From Neurospora tetrasperma FGSC 2508 (lineage: Eukaryota > Ascomycota > Sordariomycetes > Sordariales > Sordariaceae), in the NCBI RefSeq assembly GCF_000213175.1, contig NW_009799101.1, forward strand, positions 4,783,470 through 4,847,469: a DNA stretch of 64,000 nt, read 5' to 3'. Shown here in pieces: positions 11,010 through 22,996 of the stretch. The position numbers and the translations under genes are program-made. Within the stretch, counting starts at the first letter, position 1; the number at the start of each line of letters is the position of its first letter. The notes under the pieces are model-generated. The model was given only the letters and a program-made list of their open reading frames with translations. It had not been told where the DNA came from and did not search any database.

Positions 11010-11920
11010 CAACGCCATCGGTGCCCGCTTTGGAAGAAGGACGAGAATGTGTTTGTGTTGGGAAGAGTTGAAGAGAGTAGAAGGTGGCGAGAAGCATGAA
11101 GTGTTGAGTTGTTGGACAAGGTATTGCCGGAGATGGAAATCGAATTTGTACACTACCTCTAGGTAGGTAGGTAGCGACGCTTTTACCTGGATCGTGTCCA
11201 AATTTCAGCATCCCTCATGCCGATGTCTGTTTCGTAGGAGGTATTAAATAGTTCAATTCGACACAATGTTACAAAGTCACCTACCCTCGGAAGTGCCTTC
11301 TCCCCTTTTTGCTGATTCGTGAGAGTCCAAACTGCATGGCAGGAACCAAAGTTGATGTGCTTCCGACTTGGGCCGGAAGCGGAGTCAGAATGATGTCCAG
11401 ACGTTCACGTCGTGGCTTCCAACCAGGCTCAATCCTATCAGCCCAGGATTCGTTGGAGTTCAGCAAAGAGGGGAGACACGCGCAAAGCTGAATCGAATGG
11501 GGCAGGCAGTAGTATGCGTGTAGATAAAGCGTAGTTGTAAACCCTAACCCGGAAACACTCATGCACGGCACAGTGCCCCTGTGGTTTAGCTGTCGACACT
11601 GCACTGTCTTGCGGGTTCAATGCGAGGTACTACGTACTTACTGTACTTAGCGCCCCAAGTACAGAGGGACGTACTACGCCACGTGTGGCGCGGGGAGCGA
11701 CGTACATACAAATTTGGACGGACCGTGACACGTTTGTTTACTACCTCTAGTGTAACTTTAACCTCACTCCGTCCACCCACCAAATGACCTCTCTCCACGC
11801 CGAGCCACGTAGCATTCTGGCGCATAATGGTTGGTTATCGTGAATTGTTGCCTGCTGTGTGGGGATATCGCACTGAGGCTCAAATCTGCCCATCTCCGCT
11901 CCAACTCGTATCGCGTCGCC
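11010..11920. other. Intergenic between membrane protein and PD-(D/E)XK-type gene
   Basis: No gene seen. Holds two TACCTCTA octamers (11154, 11742), a run of GGTA repeats (about 11161-11174) and a telomere-like ACCCTAACCC at 11541-11550. An imperfect dyad rich in ACGTAC surrounds about 11625-11705. Confidence 0.6.
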
Positions 11921-13439
11921 ATGGCCCAAACTCGAGCCCAATCTCGAGCCCAGGAAGACGCCAAAAGGAGGCGTAGCCCAGACGATCAGGGTATGTTTAT
12001 GTTTTATGAAGCGTCGACAGAGGCATGGCTAACAAGGAACAGGCCAAGATAGTAGTCCAACACGCAAGCGCCAGCGCCGGACAACACATCCTGCGCCGTC
12101 CAAGAACGTCCAAGACGAAGATCGGAAGCGAGCCATCGAGGACGCAACACCCCCCTCGCCCTCTTCGAAACGACAAAAAACATCGATACCTTCTGCTGAG
12201 GATACAACATTCGCCGAGGCAACAGGCCACAGACATCGAATTGATCCAATCGGTTTCTGGGTACGAGAAGGAGTCTGGCCACGGGAACTTTTCGAGGTCG
12301 AAATTGCCGACATGTACGAAGACGACCTCGCACGAAGGCCCTCGCTTGGACGTAAGCGATCGAACTCCGCGACGTCCACGCCGACGACCCTGACGACGCC
12401 GAGCGACGTGAAGAGTACTCAATATCGAGACCCACGCTACAAGAAACTGCTCGCAGCCATGGGTGTTTTTATGGACCTACAGCCCGATCATGGGATCACG
12501 GTTGAGAGCAAGACTTGTTACATGACGTTGCTTACTTCCGAGCAAACATTTCCAACCGACTCCCTATTTCGAGACGACCGGTTTGAGGAAACATGCCGGA
12601 AGGTGGCGAACAAGAATGAGGCGAGGGTATTGCGGGACATTTCGCCTCTAATCGTTCCATCGGCGGAAAATCTCGCTACATGCGGCTCCGCCGGCCTCGG
12701 GTGTTTGGTCGAGAGCGTCAATGAGCCATGGAGCAGTTCGATCCCCATAATCACCCCTCGGCCGCAACCAGACTATTCTGTTGGCTTTCTGCAAACCGCC
12801 TTCACCAGCGAACAAGTGGCCAAGTTGAAGCCGTTTGTTGGCGATCCCTTCGATGGCGACCAATCCTTCTTCATGGCTACAAAAGACATATATTTCCCCT
12901 TCCTCACCTGTGAGGTAAAGTGCGGGCTTAGATCATCCGACTTGGATGTTGCGGACTGCCAGAACGCCCACAGCATGGCTCTCGCGGCACGAGGAATCGT
13001 CAAGCTCTTCCGTAATGTAGGGCGGGAGAACGAGGTCCACCGACAGATTGTTTCGTTCTCCGTCTCACACGACCATCACTTCGTACGGCTCGACGGCTAC
13101 TATCCGGTCATTGACGGAAAGAACACCAGATATTACCGCCACCCCATTTATGAATTTAGCTTCACAACCATGGATGGTAAGGAGAAGTGGACGGCATACC
13201 GGTTTGTCAAGAACATTTACGACAAATGGATGCCTGACCACTTCAAGAGAATCTGCTCGGCCATCGACCAGTTGCCCGACCTGGACCTTGAGGTCCCAGC
13301 ACTTTCCAATCCGAACGGCTTGTCCGAGGACCTTGGAAATCAAGTGCAATTGTCGGAGGCCGACTCCGAGTCGCCGATTCGCATGGATAGGGACACAATG
13401 CCGGCGCCTGCCAAGAAAAGGAGGGAGAAGTCCGGCTAA
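11921..13439 (+). CDS. PD-(D/E)XK nuclease-like protein (fungal DUF7924-type), 488 aa
   Basis: Two exons: 11921-11990 and 12043-13439, with a 52 nt intron (GTATGT donor, CTAAC near 12029, AG at 12041-12042). Splicing joins a basic leader (AQEDAKRRRSPDDQ) to a second basic region and then to IGFWVREGVWPRELFEVEI, a motif I associate with this fungal family. The core carries PDYSVG (Asp about 267) and, after a spacer, FLTCEVKCG (Glu about 314, Lys about 316), matching the D...ExK pattern of the PD-(D/E)XK superfamily. The N- and C-terminal basic patches suggest nuclear location. Whether it still cuts nucleic acid is unknown. A second protein with the same layout lies at 44935-46653. Confidence 0.82.
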
Positions 13440-15043
13440 GAGATTGTAACGTCAGATAGAGGTACCCTCGACGTCCCAGCTTTCCACAGTTCTCCCTCCG
13501 GCCATCAATCAACGCCCTTGTTATCGACCTGGCGCTTGGGAGGTTCTCGTGGTGACACTCATTGTGAAGTGCACTGTCTAGTTTACATCCTCAATTGTAC
13601 CTGGGGAATTTTTGGGCGTACGTGGAGTGTACCTCATCCCCAAACACTTGCTCGATCAGGTCACAGGACCACCAGATGATCGCTTTCTGGTCACCTCGCC
13701 ACAAAAACTTGGTGAAATAATACCCTACTTACTCCCAAATGCCGACAACGGAAAGCTGACAAAAACGTTCCAAGAAAAACTATCGACGCTATAAGACCTG
13801 TATAACTTCGTCCATTCAGGGGCAAGTTTCAAGGTAGCTAACGCGCTATACAGATGTCAAATGCGATGTCTCTTGTGCCGGCTGTGAAGCACCGTTTGTT
13901 CTTGTGACTACCTCTACAACCTACCCTCCAGAGACATTCTACGGAATGTACACAGCTGAAGAAATGACATCGAAATAGCCCTGTGTTGCTGGAAGACATG
14001 GACCAAATGAAGTATCACATAAAAGTTGAGTCTTGAAATGCCTTCATCATGGTTCGACAAGCTTTAAGAGGATGTCAAACGCCGTCATCAACCAAACTTG
14101 CAAGATCCGAGTTCATGGATAATACCTAAGAAACTCGCTTCAATGAACTTAAATGTCTGAGCGACACCGTACCTGCTGCATATGCTTCACCTCAAGTCGG
14201 GGATAAACTTCACCCGAAATCAGATTATGGAAGGGAGCGCCTCCGACGTCAAGACACTTTTGTCTGCTGGTTACCACTTTATTGTGAAGGGAGTGATTTT
14301 GAGGAACACCAAATCTGACCCGAGGGCTTGGGTACTTGGAGGGTAGGCAGCCGGCTGTCAGAAGGCTTTGGTAGAGTAGGTGACTACCTCTAGGAGGTGA
14401 TGGGAGGGACTGGAGTTTGCCGGTTTTGCGTACCTATTGTTGTTTTCTACTTGGTTTGGTGTTTTGCTCATGATTCCCCTTCACGCTCACGTTCTCTTGC
14501 TCTCAGTTGACTGAATGATCTTTTGTGATTGGGTTGAGCGACGAGTTGGTCAGACACAGAGTCACATATACACCTACCTGTACTTCTACCTACCTCTAGA
14601 GGTATATCCTCCATCCTCCTCCTCTTTAGACCCCAGTACCTCTGCCTTTATTCCATGTTGTCAACCACTCATAGGGGCTTCTCGCAGGACCAGACTTTGA
14701 GACACCGGTGCATGGGAACTGTGACGGCAAATGGCACTTGATGCCAGCCGCCATACCCGGGCTGAATTTGTGGGTGCCTGGCGGGTCCAGATCTTCGCGC
14801 GTTTGCTTTCCTGTATACTACTCCCTCTTCCCGTCACCATTTGCTTAAAGGGCTCCTACCACGTGACTCCGTGCCTTCACTTGGGTGCCTATCTCTTCAC
14901 TCCAGACTGCCAGCTTCCTCTTCCCTCTTTGCCTCTCTCTATAGCATCACAATACAGCCCCTCCATCCGTGCCGTCGTCGCATTCTTGCGACTCCATCAG
15001 GACTGCTCACCTCTACCTCTATATACCTCACATTATTGTCACC
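13440..15043. other. Intergenic, about 1.6 kb
   Basis: No supported gene. A 60-codon open frame at 13612-13794 has protein-like composition but no family I know and no visible partner exons, so I leave it out. TACCTCTA occurs at 13909, 14385, 14591 and 15014. The region just before 15044 is C/T-rich, a likely leader of the F-box gene. Confidence 0.5.
14591..14604. repeat. Perfect palindrome TACCTCTAGAGGTA
   Basis: Two copies of the dispersed octamer TACCTCTA meet head to head to make a 14 bp perfect inverted repeat. It lies about 440 bp upstream of the F-box gene start. See the finding on this octamer; no function is known to me. Confidence 0.7.
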
Positions 15044-16787
15044 ATGGATCGACTACCACAAGAGATAACCGACTCAATCGTCGAAGCCTTTGTTCAAGAT
15101 CTTGGAAAGGCACCCCCCACGAGATTGAGCAAATATCGTACCGTCTCCAAGAATTGGCGGCGTGCTATAGAACGGCGGCTTTTCACCAAGATTGATGGTA
15201 TTGCCTCTGGCTCGTTCCAGCTGTCTTTCTTCAAAAACATCCTGGCAGGGGAAGGCAACAGGCATCGTCGGGAATCGGTCAGAAGCTTCACCTACACAAC
15301 CTATCTCGCATTTCGAGGCCAGCAGGACATGTTGGACTTTGTTCGCGAGAGCCAACTTAGACTTCTGGATGAGTTCAGTCAGCTGTTCACTGTCATTAAC
15401 GACATATGGGTGAGCAGTCCCAGCCCCTCCGTCCTCATTTCTTATTTCGCAAACCTTTCTTTGCTGTCGCCAAGTTATGACATCTAACGATAGCCAACCG
15501 ACCAGGGAACGAACAGTACCTCTCCACAGCCGCTGGCGCTAACCGTTAGTATCGTCGGAATCGGACACTGGAAATCTGAGTACGATGAGAGCACCTTCAC
15601 ATCTCATCCACAAGCGGCAGCAAGCCTTCCACTCACTCCAGCAATTATCTCCCTCGAAATCGTTTTCGATCAGGCATGGAACAAGGGGCGCCGCCCTCGG
15701 CGCTTCAAACAATCAGGCGGGGGCAACCAGGTACCTCCTTCATGGATCTTGCAACCGTTGATGGCCAAGCTGCCCTCGGTTGGAAAACTCTCGTATGAGA
15801 TGTTCAACTTCCTCGGGCAGGAACAGTTTTGGGACCGTTTGTTCACAGGTACATAACCGCCTTGGTCTCATCGTGAGAAGTCGAGCTCTATTGTTGATCA
15901 TTTGCTGACTTCACGAATTTTCAGATACATTCAAATTCCTCTCGGGCCCAATGACTGCAAACTTGACCGAGCTATACCTCCACATCGGTCCGTTTGGCCT
16001 CAATACCTTCAACCAAACTCCCAGCGAACTCTGGGTCTCCATGATGGCTAGGAACAGCGACGAAGACGACCACAATCCCCGTTTCAACGCAGCGTTGAGA
16101 CAACTTAGTCAACAGCTCAGTGTCCTTCACGTCTCCGGGCTGTTTGCAGTCCACCCTGAGCTCTTCTACCCCAAAGAGCTCGCTAAACAGCACGACAGAG
16201 TCCAGGAAGCCAGTCCTGCACCGAACCAACACCCACCACCGTTCTGGCCACGCCTTCGCGAAGTCAAGATCGAGTCGACGCTCTACACAGACGGTGATAA
16301 CTAGTTCTTATCACCATCAGGGCTTCGAGAGCAATCGGTCGGTCGAGGTTCCACAATCGATCGGTTTCTCTTACGAGAGCCCCAGGAGCTCAACCATCTT
16401 GCTGTCAGTCTAACGCGCGGTATGCTCTGCATGCCAAAGCTTGAGAGTGTCGAGATTGCCTTCCGGGTCATGGTCAATCCCCAGAAGCTAGCAGTAGGGT
16501 TATACAGAAGAGGGGATTACGATCTTCCTGGTCGTTGCGAGAGAATAAGGTATCAGAGGAAATGGCTTGCGGAGGCTCTTGAAGTGTTGGATACCTCTAG
16601 CACTGGGGACAGTCACGAGGAAGGCGACAGTGGTGCACACTTCTATACTTGCTACCTTCTGAATGACGTCGAACTTTACGAGAATGATGCGCTCAGGTCG
16701 GAGATTTCAGACGAGGTGGAGGAGAATCTGGTGGAGTTGCGGCGTAGACTTAGGGGGGTTGGATTGTCTCGGTTCCCCTATTGGTGA
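15044..16787 (+). CDS. F-box-like protein interrupted by an in-frame TAG (possible pseudogene)
   Basis: Start ATG 15044 has a good CACCATGG context. Exons are 15044-15409, 15506-15848 and 15925 onward; introns of 96 and 76 nt have GTGAGC/GTACAT donors and AG acceptors. The protein starts MDRLPQEITDSIVEAF and continues to SKNWRRAIERRLF, the shape of an F-box used to bind SKP1 in SCF ubiquitin ligases. Exon 3 reaches TAG at 16302-16304 (362 residues), yet the same frame continues with clear similarity to the paralogue (GMLCMPKLESVEIAF against GMLGMPRLQLLTLDF) to 16787, which would give 523 residues. No plausible intron removes the stop: the only GT-AG pair around it is 27 nt. So it is either a truncated gene or one recently broken; CAG to TAG is a RIP-type change. 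Confidence 0.7.
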
Positions 16788-17133
16788 ACAAGCGATGGGA
16801 TATAGTCTCACTATCATGTACTCGTGTTCAATAGCTGTATTCATGTTCTGTACTTCGTATATCCTAGTTTGTGCTATCATCATACCATTATCTTTATTGA
16901 CTACGTGCAGGTCAAGTAGGTATCAGAGGTAGGAACTGGCAGGAAACACCCGTCTTGCTCGGTACCTCTACCTCTAGAAGTATACACGCTCAAGTTTTCA
17001 GCATCAGGCCAACATACGTGAGTGCAGTTGTTCGTCATTACAATATTACAGGAGCTCGAACAAGATCGCCAGGCATAGAAATGCAGCCAGACAAAGCCTT
17101 TGTTGACGCCACAAGTTGAAATTCTATCTGCAT
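16788..17133. other. Intergenic between convergent F-box paralogues
   Basis: Short gap between two 3' ends. It contains two overlapping TACCTCTA octamers (16963-16976). No gene or terminator structure stands out. Confidence 0.6.
16963..16976. repeat. Overlapping double copy of the TACCTCTA octamer
   Basis: TACCTCTACCTCTA: two copies share the TA between them. It lies in the gap between the convergent F-box genes. Confidence 0.6.
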
Positions 17134-18909
17134 CTACATCCGCCTCCACTCCTCCAAGTCCGTCAACCCCTTGATCCTCTTATGCAACTCATTCCAATTC
17201 TCCACCGCCTCCTCCGGAAACGGACTCCAGTACAAGTTCTTGTTCCCCGCGACAAACCAGTCATTAAACACCGCTAGAGTGCAAAACCTGTAGCCCTCCG
17301 CCGGTTTCTCCGTGATTCCACCTTTCCACTGGCCCATCTCTCTACGTTCATTATCCTCCCTCACGTACCGCACAAGTTCGTACGTCTTGCTAGGTACATA
17401 TGCGTTATTGCTAATTACCTGGCCGTTCCCAGTCCAGTTCCCAGTCCAGTCCACGTCCTCGTTATCCCAGTTGGGTTCATCTGGACCGACCAAGAAATCC
17501 AGCGTGAGAAGCTGGAGGCGGGGCATACCCAGCATGCCGTGCGAGAGCGCCGTCATGAGCTTGTTGAACTCAATGGTGGCTGAGTTCAGAGTCGCGTTGA
17601 TAGTGAAGGTAGGCTTCCATCTGCGTGGATACCCGAAGCGGTGCGGTGGGATAAGCCACTTGGAGCCGCACGGGGTGAGGAGGGTTGTGGTGACCCGGAG
17701 GACGCGCAGACGAGGCCAGAATGGTTGGATGTTGCCATCGTCATCATCGTCGGCTCTGTTGATGAAGAGGTCTGGACTGAGGGAGAAGAGCCCGTGGATG
17801 TGTAGCTCTTGGAGCTGTTGGGACAGAGTCCGGAGGGCGGAGTTGAGGGAGTCGGTGGCATGTGTACCTCTAGACATGGATGGAGGGGGTTGAATCATTT
17901 TGTGTGAGAGGAAGGATTGTACTTCTGCGGATAAGAAGTTGTTGGGGCCGAACCAGAGGGAGAGGTTTGAGAGGTGTGTGAAGGCGGGGCCACCGAGGGA
18001 GGTGCAGAGTTCTGTAGGGAGAGGTCAGAGCGGTTAGCGACTGGTTCTCGGCGCAGTGTCTATAATGAAAGTCTTGTACATACCCTGCTGCATATTGGTT
18101 CTTAGTTGGCCTCGTCTGCACATGATGAAGTTGAAGATCTCGTAATCGACCTGTTGGGCCAAAGGGAACTTGGCCAGGACGTTCATGATCCAGGCTGGAG
18201 GGACCTTCCTGCCACTTTCCAGGGCAGTTCCGGCTTCTCGAGACTTCCGAGGCGCGAACGACTCATCCCGCGGAAGGAAGTCTCTCCGCAACTCCTCCTT
18301 GAAGTAGATGGCAAGGGAAGTGACTACCGGGCATAATAGCAGCTGGGTTAAGCTGCTTAGCTCCTGAGTGAACGTGGTCTGCTCATAGGGTAGCGCATCC
18401 CAGTTGTTGTAGCTAACGATGCTGACTACGAGAAGAATGGACCGGGCTTGGTCAACGGAGCGGTTGGAAGTTGGCTAGTGAGAATATTTCGGTCAGCTCT
18501 ACCTTATCTCACTAACGAACCTGGGATGTTTTTACCAGACACTTACCCAAACTTCGTTAATAAAGTTAATAAGGAGGTGAAACTCCTACACAAGCTTCTG
18601 GTCCCTAATATAGGGAGACTTCGCTAGGATATCATCAGCCTTGATGAGGAAGTCAATCCTCTCAACAGAGGCGAGCCGATGGGGGTCTCTGCCCAAAAGA
18701 TACTTGGCATCGGGAATATCGTCGTATGACAACACCCCGAGTCGGCGAAAGGTCATCGCCTCGATGGTCCTCTGCCACGTCTTGGAGATCGTAGCGAACT
18801 CTGCCGGTCCTAGGCTCTCTTGGAAGTGGTTATACTTGCCACCGAATGCCAGGTACGGGAATAGATGGCCCATGATGCGGTCCATGACCTCTTGGGGAAG
18901 CTTGTCTAT
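17134..18909 (-). pseudogene. F-box-like paralogue, disabled
   Basis: Reverse-strand copy of the neighbouring F-box gene, with the same three-exon layout and intron phases: exon 1 18547-18909, exon 2 18084-18474, exon 3 17134-18011; both introns are 72 nt. The position matching the partner's start codon reads ATA GAC AAG CTT CCC CAA GAG, so ATG has become ATA (18909-18907); the next ATG is 18885, inside the F-box (KLPQEVMDRI). Exon 1 also has an in-frame TAG (18588-18586) before the homologous EFHLLINFINEVW end. Exons 2 and 3 are open, with VPPAWIMNVLAKFP, LRTLSQQLQELHIHGLFSLSPDLF and GMLGMPRLQLL matching the partner. Both lesions are transitions in RIP context (TpG to TpA, CpA to TpA). A start in a missed upstream exon could still rescue the gene. 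Confidence 0.72.
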
Positions 18910-19339
18910 AGCTGGGAGTAATAGACGCGTGAGGTTTGGTGAAGGTTGGTTGTAGGCTCTGGTAATGGGACTCGAACTCTTGTGATAGATAGTGAGAGTT
19001 TGAAGATGGGAATTTGAGGGTAGAGAGTGAAGGTGGGAGAGTAGAGATATATATAGAGGTGGGGGTTAGGGTGGGAGAATGAATGTGGGAGAGCAAGGTT
19101 GGGTGCCCGAGTGAGGATGAGAATGTGAGCTACAGCCACACAAGAGGGGTTTGCAAACGCACACAGGCAGTGAGTTTAATTAGAAGAAGAGACGGAAGAA
19201 GGGAGAGGACCTGAAGTTGGAGCCAAGGCGGTGTGGCGCCTTGTGCCCTCCAGGGGGGCAGGAGAGTATAGAGAGCTTCTCGCACCGCCACCTTTGCTCA
19301 AGGGCACCGTTTTTCCACCTTGCCTACCTCGTTTTCAAT
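18910..19339. other. Upstream region of the disabled F-box paralogue
   Basis: C/T-rich leader on the minus strand and a telomere-like GGTTAGGG at 19064-19071. No gene seen. Confidence 0.45.
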
Positions 19340-19920
19340 ACCTCAAATTATATACTTGTTCAAAATTCCATCTATTATCTTATTTTTTAGTCCAATCTCA
19401 GTCTTCCCGAAACGTCATATCCGCTCCCCAAAAGGCCATATCTGGCCCCCAGAAGCCCATATCTTTCTCCCAGAAGGCCTTCTGGGGCTCCCAAAAAGCT
19501 ATATCTTTCTCCTAATACTTAATTTGGAGCTCCCAAAAGGCGTTCTATTTTAAATTCGAAGATAAAACCTTTGATAGGCAAAATCAATTTTTAAAAACAA
19601 AATTTATTATTGAACTTCTAAAAAGACTAGAAGCCTCTTCCGCCTTTGTAGTTTAGAATAAAAGTACTTTAGTAAATATAAAGAAAGGGATTTAGATTCC
19701 AGACTCCTCGCTTTACTATTAAGAAGTATTCGGTAGTAGTAAACTTACTTTAAAGTAGAACTAGAGGCCTTTAATAATTAGGTAGATTGGATTTGCTTTT
19801 TAAAATAGTAGTAACTCAGTAGCTAATACGTAGTTGTTCTTAAATACTACGAGGCAATTAAGCGTAGATTCAACAATTACTAACTACTTTCACTACAAAC
19901 AGGTAGGTAAATATACTAGG
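19340..19920. repeat. Short AT-rich RIP relic with 20-22 bp internal repeats
   Basis: About 580 bp with the same TA-rich, CA/TG-poor character as the large block, best from about 19505 to 19900. Its left part (about 19410-19510) carries four or five degenerate repeats of 20-22 bp built on CATATC plus CTCCCAGAAGGC-like words. No coding motif is readable, so the element family is unknown. Confidence 0.6.
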
Positions 19921-22900
19921 AAGGGTGCAAAGGCAAGTGAAGGGGTGTTTAGGAACCTGTTGCGCCACAGGGAGAGCCGGGGCACGTACCTAAGTACATT
20001 ACCTCTCTCCTAGCTAGCCGTTTGCTTCACCGTCTGAAGCCTGGCACGGCAGGCTACCATCTGCCAACGAGGGGGCATCTGGCTGCCTCCCTCCCCGCCT
20101 TCCATCTTCTTGCCCACTGGAAGGAATGAGTCAATGGGGTGAATGGAGATCAGGAGCCGGTTCCACTAAAGGATTACCAGGCTAGGCATCAAAGAGCTAC
20201 CAGCGTGCCTGCCACTGACTTCTCTCCACTCTCGCAATCATCTACGAGAAGAACACAAGCACCCTGTGGTTGGGAAGTTGATATCTAGTATGGTACAGGA
20301 ACAATGAGTGTTTGACCCACGTGGCTCGTGGAGATTGCGCCCAAGTTCCTTTCCTTCCGTAAGGCAGGATGAAGTTTCACAGGACGGAGACAGGCGCTGG
20401 GGATGAAGGGGAATATTGTGAGCCCGGGGATGTATCGAGTTGGGGATAACTGAGGAATATGAAGGATGAAAGTCTACAAGTCTGAGGGGGTCGTGATTAT
20501 CTGACTACCAGAAGACAGGGTAAGGAGTTTCTATTTAACGTGGTAGTTGTAGAGCACATAACACCAATATGACTCTGACAGCTCTGTGGTTTCCAGTCAC
20601 CCCTACAGCTACTGTATGCAATCACAGCTTTGTTCCTGACACGAAACTTGACGCATATGCGTGATTCGTGACCCATATGTAGGTACCAGTTTATCCTCTG
20701 ATGGCACTTGTCACGCTCGCATTGCAGAACCACAGATGCAACTGTTGTGCAGTGTGATGGTACCTGCAGAGCGCAGCGGGCATTCACTTGACCAAATCTG
20801 CCCCGCCAACCGCAGGAACAAGATTCGTGACATGGCGCGGCTTGGGGATCGCTGCCCCGCCAAACCTGGAAGTCTCCTGATGCCACAGTTCTTTGCCGGT
20901 ACCTGTTTGAGGCTTGAACTGATCAAGATCTTCCCAAGGTCCCACCTCCCCTTCGCGTTCCATTCTCAAGTATATCCAAACCGTCTCCTAAGCCATGCTC
21001 AACCAGTTTTACCCCCTCGCCCTAAACTTTGCTAACAGAAGAACAAGCAATCCAGGGAAGCATGGGAAACACCGCCAACGACCTTTTCCCGATGCGTCCA
21101 CTCGGAGCACACAAGCAAATCTCAGAAGTCTGTTCAGAGACTCGACCACTCGATCGCTACGAGGAGTTACGAACCACACGAGATGCCAACTATACCATTT
21201 TCTTCTACTGGCTCTGAAAGACTGAGCACCTGGCGCTCGCCAGATCAAAGCCCCATCATCGTAAGGGCTTGCTCATTGCGGGTGTCGGTGATGATCACAC
21301 AAGGAGAGGTTACCCCACGACGAACTCGAGAATGAGCGCAACGACGAGTCACGCATCAGAATCACGGCTAACACCACAAAGTCACAAACTCGGAGTCATT
21401 TGACCCTGAGTTAGACGCCGACCGACTGAGCAGGGAAAAGTTAAACAAGGACATGAAGGACGCTAGCAGGTCCAACGCACACGTAATGTCAAGGACGAAC
21501 CGGACAAACGGCCAATAGAACGACGTCAAGAAGAAACAAATATTAAATGAGGAGAAATCAATGACTCCCTGGCCAGGAAGGAAAACGACGAAAAGCCCGG
21601 CCTCATTCTGTGCCGTATGTCATAAAATAACAGCTGTACCCTAATGAGAAGAACTGAGAGCTTGGAGAAAATGGCAAGAGTCATGCAATCGAGACGACGA
21701 CACAGAGGAGGAAGGCGGCAGGATATAGCAAGCTGAAAGAGGGAAAACTGGCACATCGGCCGGCCGGTCAAAGACAGTCCATGTGTGGAAGAAGTTGGAT
21801 CGAGGGGACTTGCAGAAAAACCGAAGCTTGTCGGCTCCGGGTTGTCTGGAGGTCTGATGGTGTTCTTCCATCATTGTGTTCGTGATTCCTTCATTGGTTG
21901 GAGGAAGGCACTGAAGATGTGTGGTCAAGAACTGGAGGCCAAAGGAAGGAAAGGCATGTACCAGTGTTGGGATACGGGTCGTGGATGAGAAGCCAGCCGA
22001 TGTGCTAAATTGTTGAAGGGCAGCAGGGGAGTCTCCAATGCAGTAGCTCGTTGGTAATGGCTTTTGGAGTCGGCAAGAGGGTACATGGAAGGGTTCATCG
22101 CAGGGGGAGAAAGAAGACAAAAGGGAAGACAAATCCGCGGACGCTGGCTTTTGAACATGTGATGGACGGGGAAGGTGTCGACTTGCTTGTGATTTTGGGT
22201 GGAGATGAAGGGGAATCAGAGTCACGTTGAAGGTCAACGGAAAAAGAGAAATAACGGGGCCCAGGTGGTACCGACATCTCCGACTGGGAGCATGGTATGG
22301 GCAGCGAGGGACTCCAATACATTCGGTGGATCGCAAAGGAACGGCGAATTAAATGATGATGAGTGTGGCAATGAGGCCGAAGCTAGACGCTCTTGCAGCG
22401 CAAAGTGGATGGAGAAGACTGCATCGAGAAGGTGCCTATGTCCAGGAGTGGAAAGCGTGGATGCCTTGCCTTGATCAGATGGATAACTTGGGATGGTATT
22501 GGGCAGGGACGATCCAGTTTTCGGTCAACATCACTCCAGGAGTCAGGCAATGTTCCGTCGTGCATGTAAAAACCTTTGGTTTGGAGTCGTAAGAAGAAGG
22601 AGCGATCAAAGGGTGTGGAGTGAGAGACTGTCATGGGTGCTTATGTCGTTCTTCGGTCGCGGTAGTCACAACCAACCTGCTCCTCCTCCACTACTCCCCC
22701 AGGTCCATCCTGCCAATCATGGAGAAATGGCCTCTGGAGATGAGCGTCTCCATGTCCAATCAGTGCTTTGTCAGCTTCGCTTCTGTTTTCTCTCCCGCTG
22801 CACCAACTTATTCCCCCCGGCTTTGGCACCACTTACACTCGAAGCTCTGGTTGGAGATGAAACTCAACCAAAGAACCTGTTGCTTGGACCTTGATGTTGA

Positions 22901-22996
22901 TAAAGTCTCTTGAAACAAAGTAAATGACAATGTCTAATGTATGCATCCCAATCTACCTCTATGGCCCTCGCTGATTACTCGTTATGACAGGGCTCA
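19921..22996. other. Intergenic, about 3.1 kb, no supported gene
   Basis: Several open frames (for example 20497-20886 minus and 21641-22336 minus, 231 codons) are rich in Ser/Pro/Leu/His with no domain, conserved motif or plausible exon partners. I read them as chance frames in C/T-rich DNA. One TACCTCTA lies at 22954. A long untranslated leader or non-coding RNA cannot be excluded. Confidence 0.45.

Noticed and set aside
16294-16320. A 27 nt GT-AG intron that would remove the F-box gene stop
   Set aside because: Too short for a fungal spliceosomal intron and has no branch site.
21641-22336. 231-codon minus-strand frame
   Set aside because: Ser/Pro/His/Leu-rich with no motif, no exon partners and no start context; chance frame in C/T-rich DNA.
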